NCBI GenBank assembly: GCA_023434265.1
Contig: JAEYTA010000052.1
Coordinates: forward strand, 1-26,874
DNA length: 26,874 bases
Reading direction: 5' to 3'
Source of the DNA: Pseudomonadota bacterium
GTDB taxonomy: Bacteria > Pseudomonadota > Alphaproteobacteria > Caulobacterales > Caulobacteraceae
In this document: positions 7,436 to 15,535 of the stretch, piece by piece
How the letters are laid out: every line of letters starts with the position of its first letter
How positions within the stretch are numbered: position 1 is the stretch's first letter
Notes under the pieces: generated by a model
Seen by the model: the letters and a program-made list of their open reading frames with translations, nothing else
The model's database searches: none
What the model was told of the DNA's origin: nothing
Made by a program: the position numbers and the translations under genes

Positions 7436-8551
7436 ATGACGCCGCCCGATACCGCTCCCGTCGCCGCCCCCCGCGAGGCCCGTACGCCGCCGACCGCCTT
7501 CGGCAAGGGCTTCGTGCTGGACGCCTGGTATTTTGTCGCCCTGGCCCGCGACATCGCGCCGGGCGCGATGAAGCGCCACGAGCTGCTGGGCGAGCCGGTG
7601 CTGATCGGCCGCACCCGCGGAGGCGAGGTCTTCGGCCTGCGCGACATCTGCCCCCACCGCGCCGCGCCCCTGTCGGCGGGGCGGCTGATCGACAAGGGCG
7701 AGGGCGAGACGGTCGAGTGCCCCTATCACGGCTGGCGCTTCCGCACCGATGGCGGCTGTGCGGCCATCCCGTCCCTGGTCGAGGATCAGGCCTTCGAGAC
7801 CGATCGCATCCGCGTACGCCGCTATCCGGTGCGCGAGAGCCAGGGGATGGTGTTCGTATGGATGGGCTCCGACCCGCGCGGGGGCGGCGAGCCCGACCAC
7901 GAGCCGCCGCAGTTTCCCGGCGTCGTCGGCGGCGGCGCCAAGCTGGTCGAACGGATGGATTTCGACAGCCACATCGACCACGCCGTCATCGGCCTGATGG
8001 ACCCGGCGCACGGGCCGTTCGTGCATCAGCAGTGGTGGTGGCGATCGGAGCATTCGATGCACGAGAAGGCCAAGGCCTTCGAGCCGCGCGAGCAGGGCTT
8101 CGCCATGGTGCGCCACGCGCCGTCGTCGAACAGCCGCGCCTACAAGATCCTGGGCGGCGCGCCGGCGACCGAGATCACCTTCCGCCTGCCCGGCTACCGC
8201 TGGGAGCACATCCAGGTGGGCGAGCGCCAGGTGCTGGCCCTGACCTGCCTGACCCCGATCACAGAGACGAAGACCCGCATCACCCAGATCTTCTGGTCGG
8301 ACCACTGGGTGTTCGGCATCGCCAAGCCGTTCCTTAGGATGGGCGTGGTCGCCTTCCTCAAGCAGGATGGCGGCATGGTGAACCTGCAGAACGAGGGACT
8401 GCGTTACGACCCGGCGCTGATCTGGATCGACGACGCCGACAGGCAGGCCAAGTGGTACCAGCAGCTGAAGCGCGAATGGGTGAAGAGCCGCGCCGAGGGG
8501 CGGCCCTTCGTCAACCCGGTGCAGCCGGCGACCCTGCGCTGGAAAAGCTGA
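7436..8551 (+). CDS. Rieske non-heme iron oxygenase, alpha subunit type
   Basis: Cytoplasmic oxygenase component of the aromatic-ring hydroxylase / O-demethylase superfamily. The N-terminal Rieske domain has CPHR and CPYHGW, giving the 2Fe-2S ligands Cys72, His74, Cys95 and His98. The mononuclear iron site is seen in LMDPAHGPFVH, with Asp189, His192 and His197 as likely ligands. At 371 residues it matches single-component-type oxygenases such as the vanillate demethylase or phthalate oxygenase groups; the substrate cannot be told. No ferredoxin or reductase gene is adjacent, so electron donors must be encoded elsewhere. The ATG at 7436 has only a weak ribosome-binding site; a longer in-frame start at 7346 would reach back across the dyad region. 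A strong terminator begins at its stop codon. Confidence 0.9.
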   Translation: MTPPDTAPVAAPREARTPPTAFGKGFVLDAWYFVALARDIAPGAMKRHELLGEPVLIGRTRGGEVFGLRDICPHRAAPLSAGRLIDKGEGETVECPYHGWRFRTDGGCAAIPSLVEDQAFETDRIRVRRYPVRESQGMVFVWMGSDPRGGGEPDHEPPQFPGVVGGGAKLVERMDFDSHIDHAVIGLMDPAHGPFVHQQWWWRSEHSMHEKAKAFEPREQGFAMVRHAPSSNSRAYKILGGAPATEITFRLPGYRWEHIQVGERQVLALTCLTPITETKTRITQIFWSDHWVFGIAKPFLRMGVVAFLKQDGGMVNLQNEGLRYDPALIWIDDADRQAKWYQQLKREWVKSRAEGRPFVNPVQPATLRWKS

Positions 8552-8578
8552 AGGCCGCGCCCGGGCGGGCGCGGCCTT
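8551..8578. terminator. Strong bidirectional intrinsic terminator
   Basis: A perfect 12-bp stem (arms 8551-8562 and 8567-8578) with the 4-base loop GGGC begins at the last base of the Rieske stop codon. The arms start and end in AA/TT but no long T-run follows. It sits between converging genes and can serve both the Rieske gene and the tetR-like gene. Confidence 0.75.
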
Positions 8579-8604
8579 CGCAAGGTCCTGAACGGCGAAG
8601 CCGC

Positions 8605-9270
8605 CTACTGGCGGGCCAGCACCCCGGCCAGGATGGTGTCGACCTGCTTGCCGATGCGCTCGACCAGCTGGCCCATGGTCCAGCCGTCGTAGGCGGCGCC
8701 GCGGTAGTTGGACAGGAAGGCGGCGTAGACCAGGTCCGACAGCAGCAGCACGTCGGCGTCCTGGCGCAGTTCGCCCTCGCGCACGCCGGTCTGCAGGATT
8801 TCGGTGATCAGGCCGATCACCGGGCGGATCGCGCCGCGCGCGCGCATCTCGGCGGCCACCGGTTGGAACCACGAGCGGGCGATCACCGCCTGCACCAGCG
8901 GCAACTGCTCGAGCGAGCCGTGATAGGCGGCGGTGAGAGCGGCGATCAGCCGGCCCCGCAAGGTGGTTTCGGCGGCGGCGGCGGCGCGCAGGGTCTCGAC
9001 CAGCCTGGCCAGATCCTCGGCCAGCACGGCCTCGAACAGCTCGGCCTTGTCCTGGAAGTTCGCGAACACCGCGCCGGTCGACATGCCCGCGCCGCGGGCG
9101 ATGTCGCGGATGGTGGCGGGCTCGTAGCCGCGCTCGGCGAAGAGCGCGCGGGCGGCGTCCAGCACCTTCTGGCGGGTCCGGACCTTGGCGGCCTGACGAC
9201 GATTCAGACGGGGGGCTTCGACCTCGGTCTCGGAGGGGTCCTTGGCGGAGCTCTGGGCGATGTCTCGCAT
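8605..9270 (-). CDS. TetR/AcrR family transcriptional regulator
   Basis: One-component DNA-binding repressor. The 221-residue product has a charged N-terminal extension (about 1-30), then the typical TetR helix-turn-helix, seen in TIRDIARGAGMSTGAVFANF at about 58-77, and an all-helical C-terminal ligand domain. The ligand and targets are unknown. The ATG at 9270 was chosen because the helix-turn-helix then sits at the usual distance from the start; the same frame stays open far upstream, but only as an antisense shadow of the antiporter gene. The ribosome-binding site is weak. A dyad 9 bases upstream of the start could be an autoregulatory operator. Its stop lies 26 bases from the shared terminator of the convergent Rieske gene, which is a candidate target only by proximity. 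Confidence 0.88.
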   Translation of the reverse strand: MRDIAQSSAKDPSETEVEAPRLNRRQAAKVRTRQKVLDAARALFAERGYEPATIRDIARGAGMSTGAVFANFQDKAELFEAVLAEDLARLVETLRAAAAAETTLRGRLIAALTAAYHGSLEQLPLVQAVIARSWFQPVAAEMRARGAIRPVIGLITEILQTGVREGELRQDADVLLLSDLVYAAFLSNYRGAAYDGWTMGQLVERIGKQVDTILAGVLARQ

Positions 9271-9494
9271 GAAAACGGTTACTCGACTAAGCGGCGGCGG
9301 AGGCCGGCCGACAGGAAGGAAACGCCGAAGCGATGCTGTGAATTCGGATGCTCCGGAGAGCGCCGCCGGGCAGGCCCGTCGGTCCGGCGAAGGCTGGCAC
9401 TCATCACGCAACGATGACCAAAATGGGGTGCTCAGGTTAACGAGCGCCTTGGTTCCGGGGTTAACGCGACGCCCCGGCGCGCTCCGTCTGCGGC
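9271..9494. promoter_or_regulatory. Leader region of the tetR-like gene with operator-like repeats
   Basis: This 224-base gap separates the antiporter stop from the tetR-like start. It contains an imperfect dyad TTAC-TCGA-CTAA at 9279-9290 and two direct copies of GGTTAACG at 9435-9442 and 9459-9466, 24 bases apart. A short hairpin (9488-9506) overlaps the antiporter stop but lacks a T-run. No gene is seen here. Confidence 0.35.
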
Positions 9495-11321
9495 TCAGCG
9501 CCGCAGGGTGGTGCGCAGCGCCCGCGGCGCCCGCGGCGCCTGGCCCTCGGGCATGGCTTCCTGGAACATCTTGCGGAAGCGGTCGCGACGCTCGTGGATT
9601 GAAGCCAGCACCAGACCCATCGGCACGCCGAGATCGACCAGGGTGTTCTCCGCCAGCTGGAGGCTGGCCTCGGTGGTCTCGGGAACCGCGTCCGTGACGC
9701 CCAGCCGGTAGAGCCGCTCGGCGTGGCGGGAATCCCGCGCGCGCGCGATGATGCTGAGGTCGGGCCGCAGCGAGCGGGCGGTGGCCACCACCTCGTCGAC
9801 CTTGGCCGGGGCGTCCATGGTCACCACGAGGGCGCGGACCGACTCGATGCCGCAGTGGGCGAGCAGCTCGGCCCGGCCGGCGTCGCCGTAGAAGACGTTG
9901 GCGCCCTCGGCCCGCCCCTTGGCCACCGTCGTCGCGTTGGCGTCGAGGGCGAGGAATTCCTGGCCGTGCTCCTTGAGCATCTCGCCGACGAGCCGCCCGA
10001 CCCTGCCGAAGCCGACGACGAGGACCTGACCGGAGGCCGCGGTCGGCTCCATCGCCTCGGGGGGAAGCTCGGGGGCGGGCGCGGCCTGGCGGACGAGCCG
10101 GCGGGCGATCAGGGCCATCATGGGGATGGTGAAGATGCTGATGGTGGCCGCCAGCATGACGGTGCGCGTGAAGGCCGGCGACGCTATGCCTTCCACGAGG
10201 CCGGCGCCGAGGATGACGAAGGCGAACTCTCCCGCCGGCCCGAGCATCAGGGCCGTCTCGATGGCCGTGCGGCCGGGCACCCGCCACAGCCGCGCGGCGC
10301 CGAAGATCAGCACGGCCTTGAACAGCGTCAGCACGGCCGCCAGCCCGAACACCGCCAGCGGGTCGGCGGCGACGGCGTCGAGGTCGAGCCCGATGCCCAC
10401 GCCCACGAAGAAGACTCCAAGCAGGAGGCCCTTGAACGGGTCGATGGCCACCTCGACCTCGCGCCGGAACTCCGTCTCCGCCAGCAGCAAGCCGGCGATG
10501 AGGGCGCCGAGGCTCATGGACAGGCCGGCCGCCTGGGCGGCCACGCCGGCCCCGACGACGACCAGCAGACAGGCGGCGACGAACAGCTCCGTGCCCTGCC
10601 CTCGGGCCCGCGAACGCGCCACCAGGCGGAACAGGGGGCGCAGCACCAGGCGGCCCAGCACCACCAGCAGGGCCAGGCCGACGGCGGCGGGGATGAGGGT
10701 GAGCAGGGCGGGGCGCAGCACCGACGGGTCGAACTCGCCGCCCCCGCCGCCCGTCTGGGCCAGCGCAGCCATCACCGTCACGGTGATCAGGATCGGCGCG
10801 ACGGCGAGGTCCTGGGCGAGCAGGACCGCGAAGGTCGCGCGGCCGGCGGGCGTCTTCAGGCGGCCGCGCTCGGCCATTACCGGCATGACCACCGCGGTCG
10901 ACGACAGGGCGAAGCCCATGCCCAGCACCGCCGCCGAGACCAGCGGCTGCCCCATGACCATGAACACCATGGCGAGGCCGACCGCGCAGACGACCACCTG
11001 GCTCAGGCCGAGGCCGAACACCAGCCGGCGCATCGACTTGAGCCGCTCCCACGACAGCTCGAGGCCGATCATGAAGAGCAGGAAGGCGACGCCGAGTTCG
11101 GACAGCGAGCGGATCTGGCCCGCATCGGAGATGGTGATCCACGAAAGCCAGGGGGCGGTGTCCGCCAGACGGGCGAGGCCGTCGGGGCCGAGCAGGACGC
11201 CGGCGGCGAGGAAGCCGAGCACCGGGCTGATCCGGAACCGGCTGAACAGCGGCACAATCACCCCGGCGGCGGCCAGAAAGACCACCAGATCCTTGTACTC
11301 GCCGCCGCCGTGACCCTGCAT
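9495..11321 (-). CDS. CPA2 monovalent cation:proton antiporter (KefB/RosB-like) with RCK domain
   Basis: Inner-membrane K+/H+ or Na+/H+ antiporter of the CPA2 family, involved in ion and pH homeostasis or electrophile protection. The 608-residue product has about a dozen hydrophobic segments over residues 1-400, including the family stretch FLLFMIGLELSW, then a cytoplasmic TrkA-N/RCK nucleotide-binding domain from about 431 with VVGFGRVG. The ATG at 11321 was preferred to an in-frame ATG at 11528 because AGGAGG lies 4 bases before it and because the longer form would overlap the start of the divergent M13 gene. No ancillary KefF/KefG gene is adjacent. The 169 bases to the divergent peptidase gene must hold both promoters. 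Confidence 0.9.
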   Translation of the reverse strand: MQGHGGGEYKDLVVFLAAAGVIVPLFSRFRISPVLGFLAAGVLLGPDGLARLADTAPWLSWITISDAGQIRSLSELGVAFLLFMIGLELSWERLKSMRRLVFGLGLSQVVVCAVGLAMVFMVMGQPLVSAAVLGMGFALSSTAVVMPVMAERGRLKTPAGRATFAVLLAQDLAVAPILITVTVMAALAQTGGGGGEFDPSVLRPALLTLIPAAVGLALLVVLGRLVLRPLFRLVARSRARGQGTELFVAACLLVVVGAGVAAQAAGLSMSLGALIAGLLLAETEFRREVEVAIDPFKGLLLGVFFVGVGIGLDLDAVAADPLAVFGLAAVLTLFKAVLIFGAARLWRVPGRTAIETALMLGPAGEFAFVILGAGLVEGIASPAFTRTVMLAATISIFTIPMMALIARRLVRQAAPAPELPPEAMEPTAASGQVLVVGFGRVGRLVGEMLKEHGQEFLALDANATTVAKGRAEGANVFYGDAGRAELLAHCGIESVRALVVTMDAPAKVDEVVATARSLRPDLSIIARARDSRHAERLYRLGVTDAVPETTEASLQLAENTLVDLGVPMGLVLASIHERRDRFRKMFQEAMPEGQAPRAPRALRTTLRR

Positions 11322-11490
11322 CCGCCCTCCTGGCTGGACAGTATCGCCCCGGCCGACGGTTCGCCAAGTATGCGCGCGACGGAACCCTCCGCCGGGGCCG
11401 TTAGATGACAAAAAATTCAGACGACAGGGGGCGGTCCGGGCGTAGGGTCCGGCCACCCGCTTTTCCAGCGAGAGCCAAGTCGAGGGACCC

Positions 11491-13617
11491 ATGAAGAAAT
11501 TGCTGATCGGCGCCGCAGTCGGCGCCATGCTGCTGCCCGCCTCCGGCGCGCTGGCCCAGGATCACGACCACGCCTGCGTCGACGAGGCCTGCACGGTCTT
11601 CGAATTGTTCCAGTCGAGCGAGGCGGGCGCGACGGTCACCGGCTGGCAAGGGACAGAGGCGCCGAGCTACGGGACCTGGGGCTTCGACCTCGCCGGCCGC
11701 GACACCTCGGTGGAGCCGGGCGACAGCTTCTTCCGCCACGCCAACGGCACGGCCCTGGACGCGTTGCAGATTCCGTCGGACCGCACCTCCTACGGCTCCT
11801 TCGCCCTGCTGCGTGAACTGTCCGACAACCGCCTGAAGGCGATGATCGAGGGCCTGGTGGCGCGCACCGATCTCGCACCGGGAACCGACGAAGCCAAGAT
11901 CGCCGACGCCTATCGCTCCTACATGGACGAGGCGCGCATCGAGGCCCTCGACGCCCAGCCGCTGCAGCCCTACCTCGCCGCCATCCGCGCCGCCGACACG
12001 CACGACAAGCTGGCCGTCTACATGGGCGAGACCCAGGGCCGGGTCGGCGGGTCGATCTTCGGCACCGGCATCACCATCGACCAGAAGGCGCCGACCCGCT
12101 ATGTCGTCTCCACCGGCCAGTCGGGGCTCGGCCTGCCCAACCGCGACTACTACCTGGAAGAGCGCTGGGCCGAGAAGAAGGCGCTGTACCGCGCCTACGT
12201 CGAGCGCATGCTCGAGATGATCGGGTGGGAGAACCCGTCGGCCAACGCCGACGCCATTCTCGCCTTCGAGACCCGCATCGCCGAGGCGCACTGGACGCCG
12301 ATCGAGAACCGCAACCGCGACGAAACCTACAACGAGTACACCATCGCCCAACTGGCGTCCGAGGCGCCGGGCTTCCCGTGGCAGGACTATTACACCGCCG
12401 TCGGCGTGGGCGACGTGCCCCGGCTGATCGTCCGCCAGGACACGGCCATGCCGAAGATCGCCGCCATCTACGCCGAGACTCCGGTCGAGGTGATCCAGGC
12501 CTGGCAGGCCTTCCACACCACCGACGACGCGGCCAGCCGCCTGTCGCGGCGGTTCTCGGACGCGCAGTGGGAGTTCCGCTCGCGCGACCTGCAGGGCCAG
12601 CCGGCGCAGCGCAGCCGCGAGAAGCGCGCCATCAGCTTCGCCGAAGGGATGCTGGGCGAGGCCATCGGCCGCCAGTACGTGGCCGAATACTTCCCGGCCG
12701 AGTCCAAGGCCAAGATGGAGGAGCTGGTCGCCAACCTGCGGACAGCCCTGTCGCACCGCATCGACAACCTCAGCTGGATGAGCGACGCCACCCAGGCCGC
12801 GGCCCAGGAGAAGCTGGCCAAGTTCACGGTCAAGATCGGCTATCCGAACAAGTGGCGCGACTACTCGGCCCTCGAGGTCCGGCCGGACGACCTGTTCGGC
12901 AACGCCGAACGGGCCGGGCTCTTCCAGTGGAACTACCAGCTCAACCGGCTGAACGATCCCGTCGACAAGGACGAGTGGGGCATGTACCCGCAGACGGTGA
13001 ACGCCTACTACAACTCGGCGAACAACGAGATCGTCTTCCCGGCCGCCATCCTGCAGCCGCCGTTCTTCGATCCGGACGCCGACCCGGCCGTCAACTACGG
13101 CGGCATCGGCGGCGTCATCGGCCACGAGATCGGCCACGGCTTCGACGACCAGGGCTCCAAGTCGGACGGCGACGGCGTGCTGCGCAACTGGTGGACGCCC
13201 GAGGACAAGACCGCCTTCGAGGCCCTGACGGCCCGCCTCGGCGCCCAGTACGACCAGTTCGAGCCGATCCCGGGCTTCCACGTCCAGGGCGGCCTGACCA
13301 TGGGCGAGAACATCGGCGACGCCGCCGGCGTGGCGGTGGGCCTGGAGGCCTACCACCTGTCGCTGAACGGTCAGCCCTCGCCGGTGCTGGACGGCGTCAC
13401 CGGCGACCAGCGCTTCTTCTACGGCTGGGCCCAGGTCTGGCAGTCGAAGTACCGCGACGACGCCCTGCGCCAGCAGATCGCCACCGACCCGCACAGCCCG
13501 GCCGAGTTCCGCGTCATCGGCCCGCTGCGCAATGTCGACGCCTGGTACGACGCCTTCGGCGTCCAGCCCGACGACAAATACTACCTGCCGCCGGAGCAGC
13601 GCGTGCGCATCTGGTAA
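11491..13617 (+). CDS. Secreted M13 family zinc metallopeptidase (neprilysin/PepO-like)
   Basis: Oligopeptidase of the neprilysin family, probably periplasmic. The 708-residue product starts with a classical signal peptide (about 1-22, ending GALA). It has the zinc motif HEIGH at 545-549 followed by GFDDQGSKSDGDG, the family's ENIGD motif (606-610, Glu606 as third ligand) and the characteristic C-terminal Trp at residue 708. Length and motifs are complete. The ATG at 11491 has GAGGG upstream. It is a stand-alone gene, divergent from the antiporter and followed by its own intrinsic terminator. Caulobacterales commonly carry several M13 paralogues, so no symbol is given. Confidence 0.93.
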   Translation: MKKLLIGAAVGAMLLPASGALAQDHDHACVDEACTVFELFQSSEAGATVTGWQGTEAPSYGTWGFDLAGRDTSVEPGDSFFRHANGTALDALQIPSDRTSYGSFALLRELSDNRLKAMIEGLVARTDLAPGTDEAKIADAYRSYMDEARIEALDAQPLQPYLAAIRAADTHDKLAVYMGETQGRVGGSIFGTGITIDQKAPTRYVVSTGQSGLGLPNRDYYLEERWAEKKALYRAYVERMLEMIGWENPSANADAILAFETRIAEAHWTPIENRNRDETYNEYTIAQLASEAPGFPWQDYYTAVGVGDVPRLIVRQDTAMPKIAAIYAETPVEVIQAWQAFHTTDDAASRLSRRFSDAQWEFRSRDLQGQPAQRSREKRAISFAEGMLGEAIGRQYVAEYFPAESKAKMEELVANLRTALSHRIDNLSWMSDATQAAAQEKLAKFTVKIGYPNKWRDYSALEVRPDDLFGNAERAGLFQWNYQLNRLNDPVDKDEWGMYPQTVNAYYNSANNEIVFPAAILQPPFFDPDADPAVNYGGIGGVIGHEIGHGFDDQGSKSDGDGVLRNWWTPEDKTAFEALTARLGAQYDQFEPIPGFHVQGGLTMGENIGDAAGVAVGLEAYHLSLNGQPSPVLDGVTGDQRFFYGWAQVWQSKYRDDALRQQIATDPHSPAEFRVIGPLRNVDAWYDAFGVQPDDKYYLPPEQRVRIW

Positions 13618-13639
13618 GGGCGAAGACCTGAACCGAAGG

Positions 13640-13670
13640 AGGGCCGGGGCGGCGACGCTCCGGCCCTTTT
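13640..13670 (+). terminator. Intrinsic terminator of the M13 peptidase gene
   Basis: AGGGCCGG (13640-13647) pairs with CCGGCCCT (13660-13667), with up to two further pairs inside, followed by TTTT. It begins 22 bases after the M13 stop codon and has the correct orientation. Confidence 0.8.
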
Positions 13671-13684
13671 CGTTGGTGGCGGCT

Positions 13685-13792
13685 GGTGATTGGTGGTTGC
13701 TCGCGTGATGGGCGAAGCCGGACCCCGGTCGAGGCCGTGGGCGGCCCGCCCCGCGGACCAGGGACAAATCACCAATCACCAACCGCCCATCA
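13685..13792. repeat. Two interleaved inverted-repeat pairs
   Basis: GGTGATTGGTG (13685-13695) is repeated inverted as CACCAATCACC (13770-13780), and TGATGGGCG (13706-13714) is repeated inverted as CGCCCATCA (13784-13792). The order A-B-A'-B' would give a pseudoknot if both pairs formed in RNA. Alternatively these are degenerate remnants of an intergenic repeat. No protein is encoded. Confidence 0.5.
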
Positions 13793-13800
13793 GGCGCAAA

Positions 13801-13836
13801 AAAGCCCGCCGCGGGGGATACATCGCGGCGGGCTTT
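13801..13836 (-). terminator. Strong intrinsic terminator with a T-run on the minus strand
   Basis: A 13-bp perfect stem (arms 13801-13813 and 13824-13836, 10-base loop) is followed, when read on the minus strand, by six T. It fits the end of a minus-strand transcript: either hisS with a 3' untranslated region of about 200 bases, or a separate small RNA. Read on the plus strand it has a shorter T-rich tail and may also act there. Confidence 0.8.
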
Positions 13837-13988
13837 CTTTCGCTCTCTGAGGAGCGGACGTTTCCTCCCCGAAACGCCTCCGGGCGGCTGCTGCGTCGTA
13901 ACGCTGCGCTTCCCGAGTGACGACAGAAAGACGACAAAATCCGGCTCAAGTCAATCGACTGGCCCGCGGGCGCCCCGGATTTTCCTTT

Positions 13989-14003
13989 GTTATCAGCGAT
14001 AAC
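13989..14003. promoter_or_regulatory. Palindrome GTTATC-AGC-GATAAC adjoining the hisS stop codon
   Basis: Perfect 6-bp arms with a 3-base centre. Read on the minus strand it is GTTATCGCTGATAAC, which differs in only two positions from the palindrome upstream of phaZ (1992-2006). It could be an operator for a transcript starting here, or a short RNA hairpin at the end of the hisS message. Confidence 0.4.
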
Positions 14004-15497
14004 TCACGAAGCTGTGCGCGCCGCCTCGACGATGCCGCGGACCGTGGCGACCAGCTCGCCCCGGGCCACCAGACGCTGGCCGGGACGCTCGGTTTTCCAC
14101 GCCTCGTTGTCCGCCACGCCCGCCGCCAGCGCCCGCCCGGCGTCGAGATCCTTGATGGTGACCTGTCCCGCCGCGATCTCGTCGCCGCCCAGGATGACCG
14201 CCGCCGGCGCGCCGCGACGGTCGGCGTATTTCATCTGCGCCTTCATGCCGGCGCGGCCCAGGTAGAGCTCGGCGGCGATCCCGGCATTGCGGAGCTCCGA
14301 CACCGCGTCGAGATAGTGCTGCATGTCGGCTTCGGAGAACACGATCACCACCACCGGGCCGCGCACCGCGTCCTCGTCGCCACGGCCGGCGGCGCGCAGC
14401 GCCGAGGCCAGCCGCGAGACGCCGAACGAGAACCCCGTCGCCGGCAGTCGCTCGCCGGTGAAACGGGCGACCAGGTCGTCGTAGCGCCCGCCGCCCCCGA
14501 TCGAGCCGAAGCGCACGGCGCGGCCCCTGTCGTCGGTGGTCTCGAGCAGCAGTTCCGCCTCGAACACCGCGCCGGTGTAGTATTCCAGCCCGCGTACGAT
14601 GGTCGGGTCGAAGCGCACCGCGGCCTCGTCGACGCGCATGGCGCCCAGCGCCCGGTCGATGGCCGCCAGTTCCTCCAGCGCCGCCTCGCCCGTCGCGCCC
14701 AGCCCGCCAGCCCGCGCCACCGCCTCCAGGGTCGCCGCCCGGGACAGGCCCGCCTCGCCGGCCGAGGCGAGGAAGGCCTCGATGGTCGCCGCCACGCCGA
14801 GCGGAAGATTGGCCCCCTTGGTGTAGTCGCCGGACTCGTCCAGCCGCCCCTCGCCGAGCAGGGCGGCGACGCCGTCCCAGCCCAGGCGGTCGAACTTGTC
14901 GATGGCCCGCAGCGCGGTCAGCTTCTGCAGCGGGTCGGTCACCCCGCCGGCCTCGAACAGCCCGTCGAACAGCTTGCGGTTGGAAACCCGGATCACGGCC
15001 TGGCCCGCCGACAATCCGGCCGCCCGCAGGCCCTCGCCGGCCATGGCGATGATCTCGGCGTCGGCCTCGGGGCGATCCGAGCCGACCGTGTCGGCGTCGC
15101 ACTGGACGAACTCGCGGAACCGGCCCGGCCCCGGCTTCTCGTTGCGCCACACCGGGCCGAAGGCGTAGCGGCGGAAGGGCCTGGGCAGGGTCTCGCGGTT
15201 CTGGGCGGCGAAACGGGCCAGCGGCGCGGTGAGGTCGTAGCGCAGCGCCATCCACTGGTCGTCGTCGTCCTGCAGGGCGAAGACGCCCTCGTTGGGACGG
15301 TCGGCGTCGGGCAGGAATTTGCCCAGGGCGTCGGCGTATTCGAAGGCGCCGGTCTCGAGCGGCTCGAAGCCCCAGCGCTCGTAGACCGCCGCGACGCGCT
15401 GCACCAGCCGGCGCTCGGCCACCAGATCGCGGCCGCGACGGTCGGCGAATCCTCGGGGGCTGCGGGCTTCGGGGCGGGCGGCGGCGGCGTCGGTCAT
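14004..15497 (-). CDS. hisS: Histidyl-tRNA synthetase (alphaproteobacterial type)
   Basis: Class II cytoplasmic aminoacyl-tRNA synthetase that charges tRNA-His. The 497-residue product shows the class II motif 2 region as GPVWRNEKPGPGRFREF at about 114-130, the HisRS-specific GLEYYTGAVFE and the motif 3-type glycine cluster GSIGGGGRYDDL, then a C-terminal anticodon-binding domain with YADRRGAPAAVILG. The motif 2 loop is the divergent alphaproteobacterial form, which in relatives such as Caulobacter goes with a tRNA-His lacking the usual extra G at position -1. The ATG at 15497 has a poor ribosome-binding site and lies 38 bases after the upstream DUF418 gene, so it is probably the last gene of that transcript, ending at the terminator at 13801-13836. 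Confidence 0.95.
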   Translation of the reverse strand: MTDAAAARPEARSPRGFADRRGRDLVAERRLVQRVAAVYERWGFEPLETGAFEYADALGKFLPDADRPNEGVFALQDDDDQWMALRYDLTAPLARFAAQNRETLPRPFRRYAFGPVWRNEKPGPGRFREFVQCDADTVGSDRPEADAEIIAMAGEGLRAAGLSAGQAVIRVSNRKLFDGLFEAGGVTDPLQKLTALRAIDKFDRLGWDGVAALLGEGRLDESGDYTKGANLPLGVAATIEAFLASAGEAGLSRAATLEAVARAGGLGATGEAALEELAAIDRALGAMRVDEAAVRFDPTIVRGLEYYTGAVFEAELLLETTDDRGRAVRFGSIGGGGRYDDLVARFTGERLPATGFSFGVSRLASALRAAGRGDEDAVRGPVVVIVFSEADMQHYLDAVSELRNAGIAAELYLGRAGMKAQMKYADRRGAPAAVILGGDEIAAGQVTIKDLDAGRALAAGVADNEAWKTERPGQRLVARGELVATVRGIVEAARTAS

Positions 15498-15535
15498 GGC
15501 GCGCGCTTAAGCCATCGCCCGCCGCCGGGCAACGA

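Larger units (their letters stand above)
13801..14003 (-). ncRNA. Candidate small RNA or structured 3' UTR downstream of hisS
   Basis: This 203-base stretch between the hisS stop and the strong minus-strand terminator encodes no protein. It contains the perfect hairpin CGTTTC-CTCCCC-GAAACG (13859-13876), a 9-bp inverted repeat AAAATCCGG/CCGGATTTT (13936-13944 with 13975-13983) enclosing a smaller hairpin, a repeated GACGACA (13919 and 13931), and a palindrome touching the hisS stop. The density of paired segments ending at a terminator suggests a stable RNA. It matches no RNA family that I recognise. The orientation is inferred from the T-run. Confidence 0.35.

Noticed and set aside
9435..9466. 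Two TTAAC elements considered as a CtrA-binding site
   Set aside because: The spacing between the TTAA elements is 20 bases instead of the 7 of the CtrA consensus, so only half-sites are present.
8605..11367. A 920-codon minus-strand frame covering both the TetR-like gene and the antiporter
   Set aside because: Only its last 221 codons resemble a protein family (TetR). The rest is a frame-shifted shadow of the antiporter gene, which has its own start, ribosome-binding site and full set of membrane segments.
11401..13782. A 793-codon minus-strand frame antisense to the M13 gene
   Set aside because: It is an antisense shadow caused by high GC content. The plus strand encodes a complete M13 peptidase with signal peptide and zinc motifs.
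13849..13876. Resemblance of the minus-strand GGGGAGGAAACGTCCGCTCC to the 5' part of RNase P RNA
   Set aside because: The match is short and has an extra base. The partner P4 sequence is not found on the same strand, and the terminator comes after about 50 bases, far too soon for RNase P RNA.
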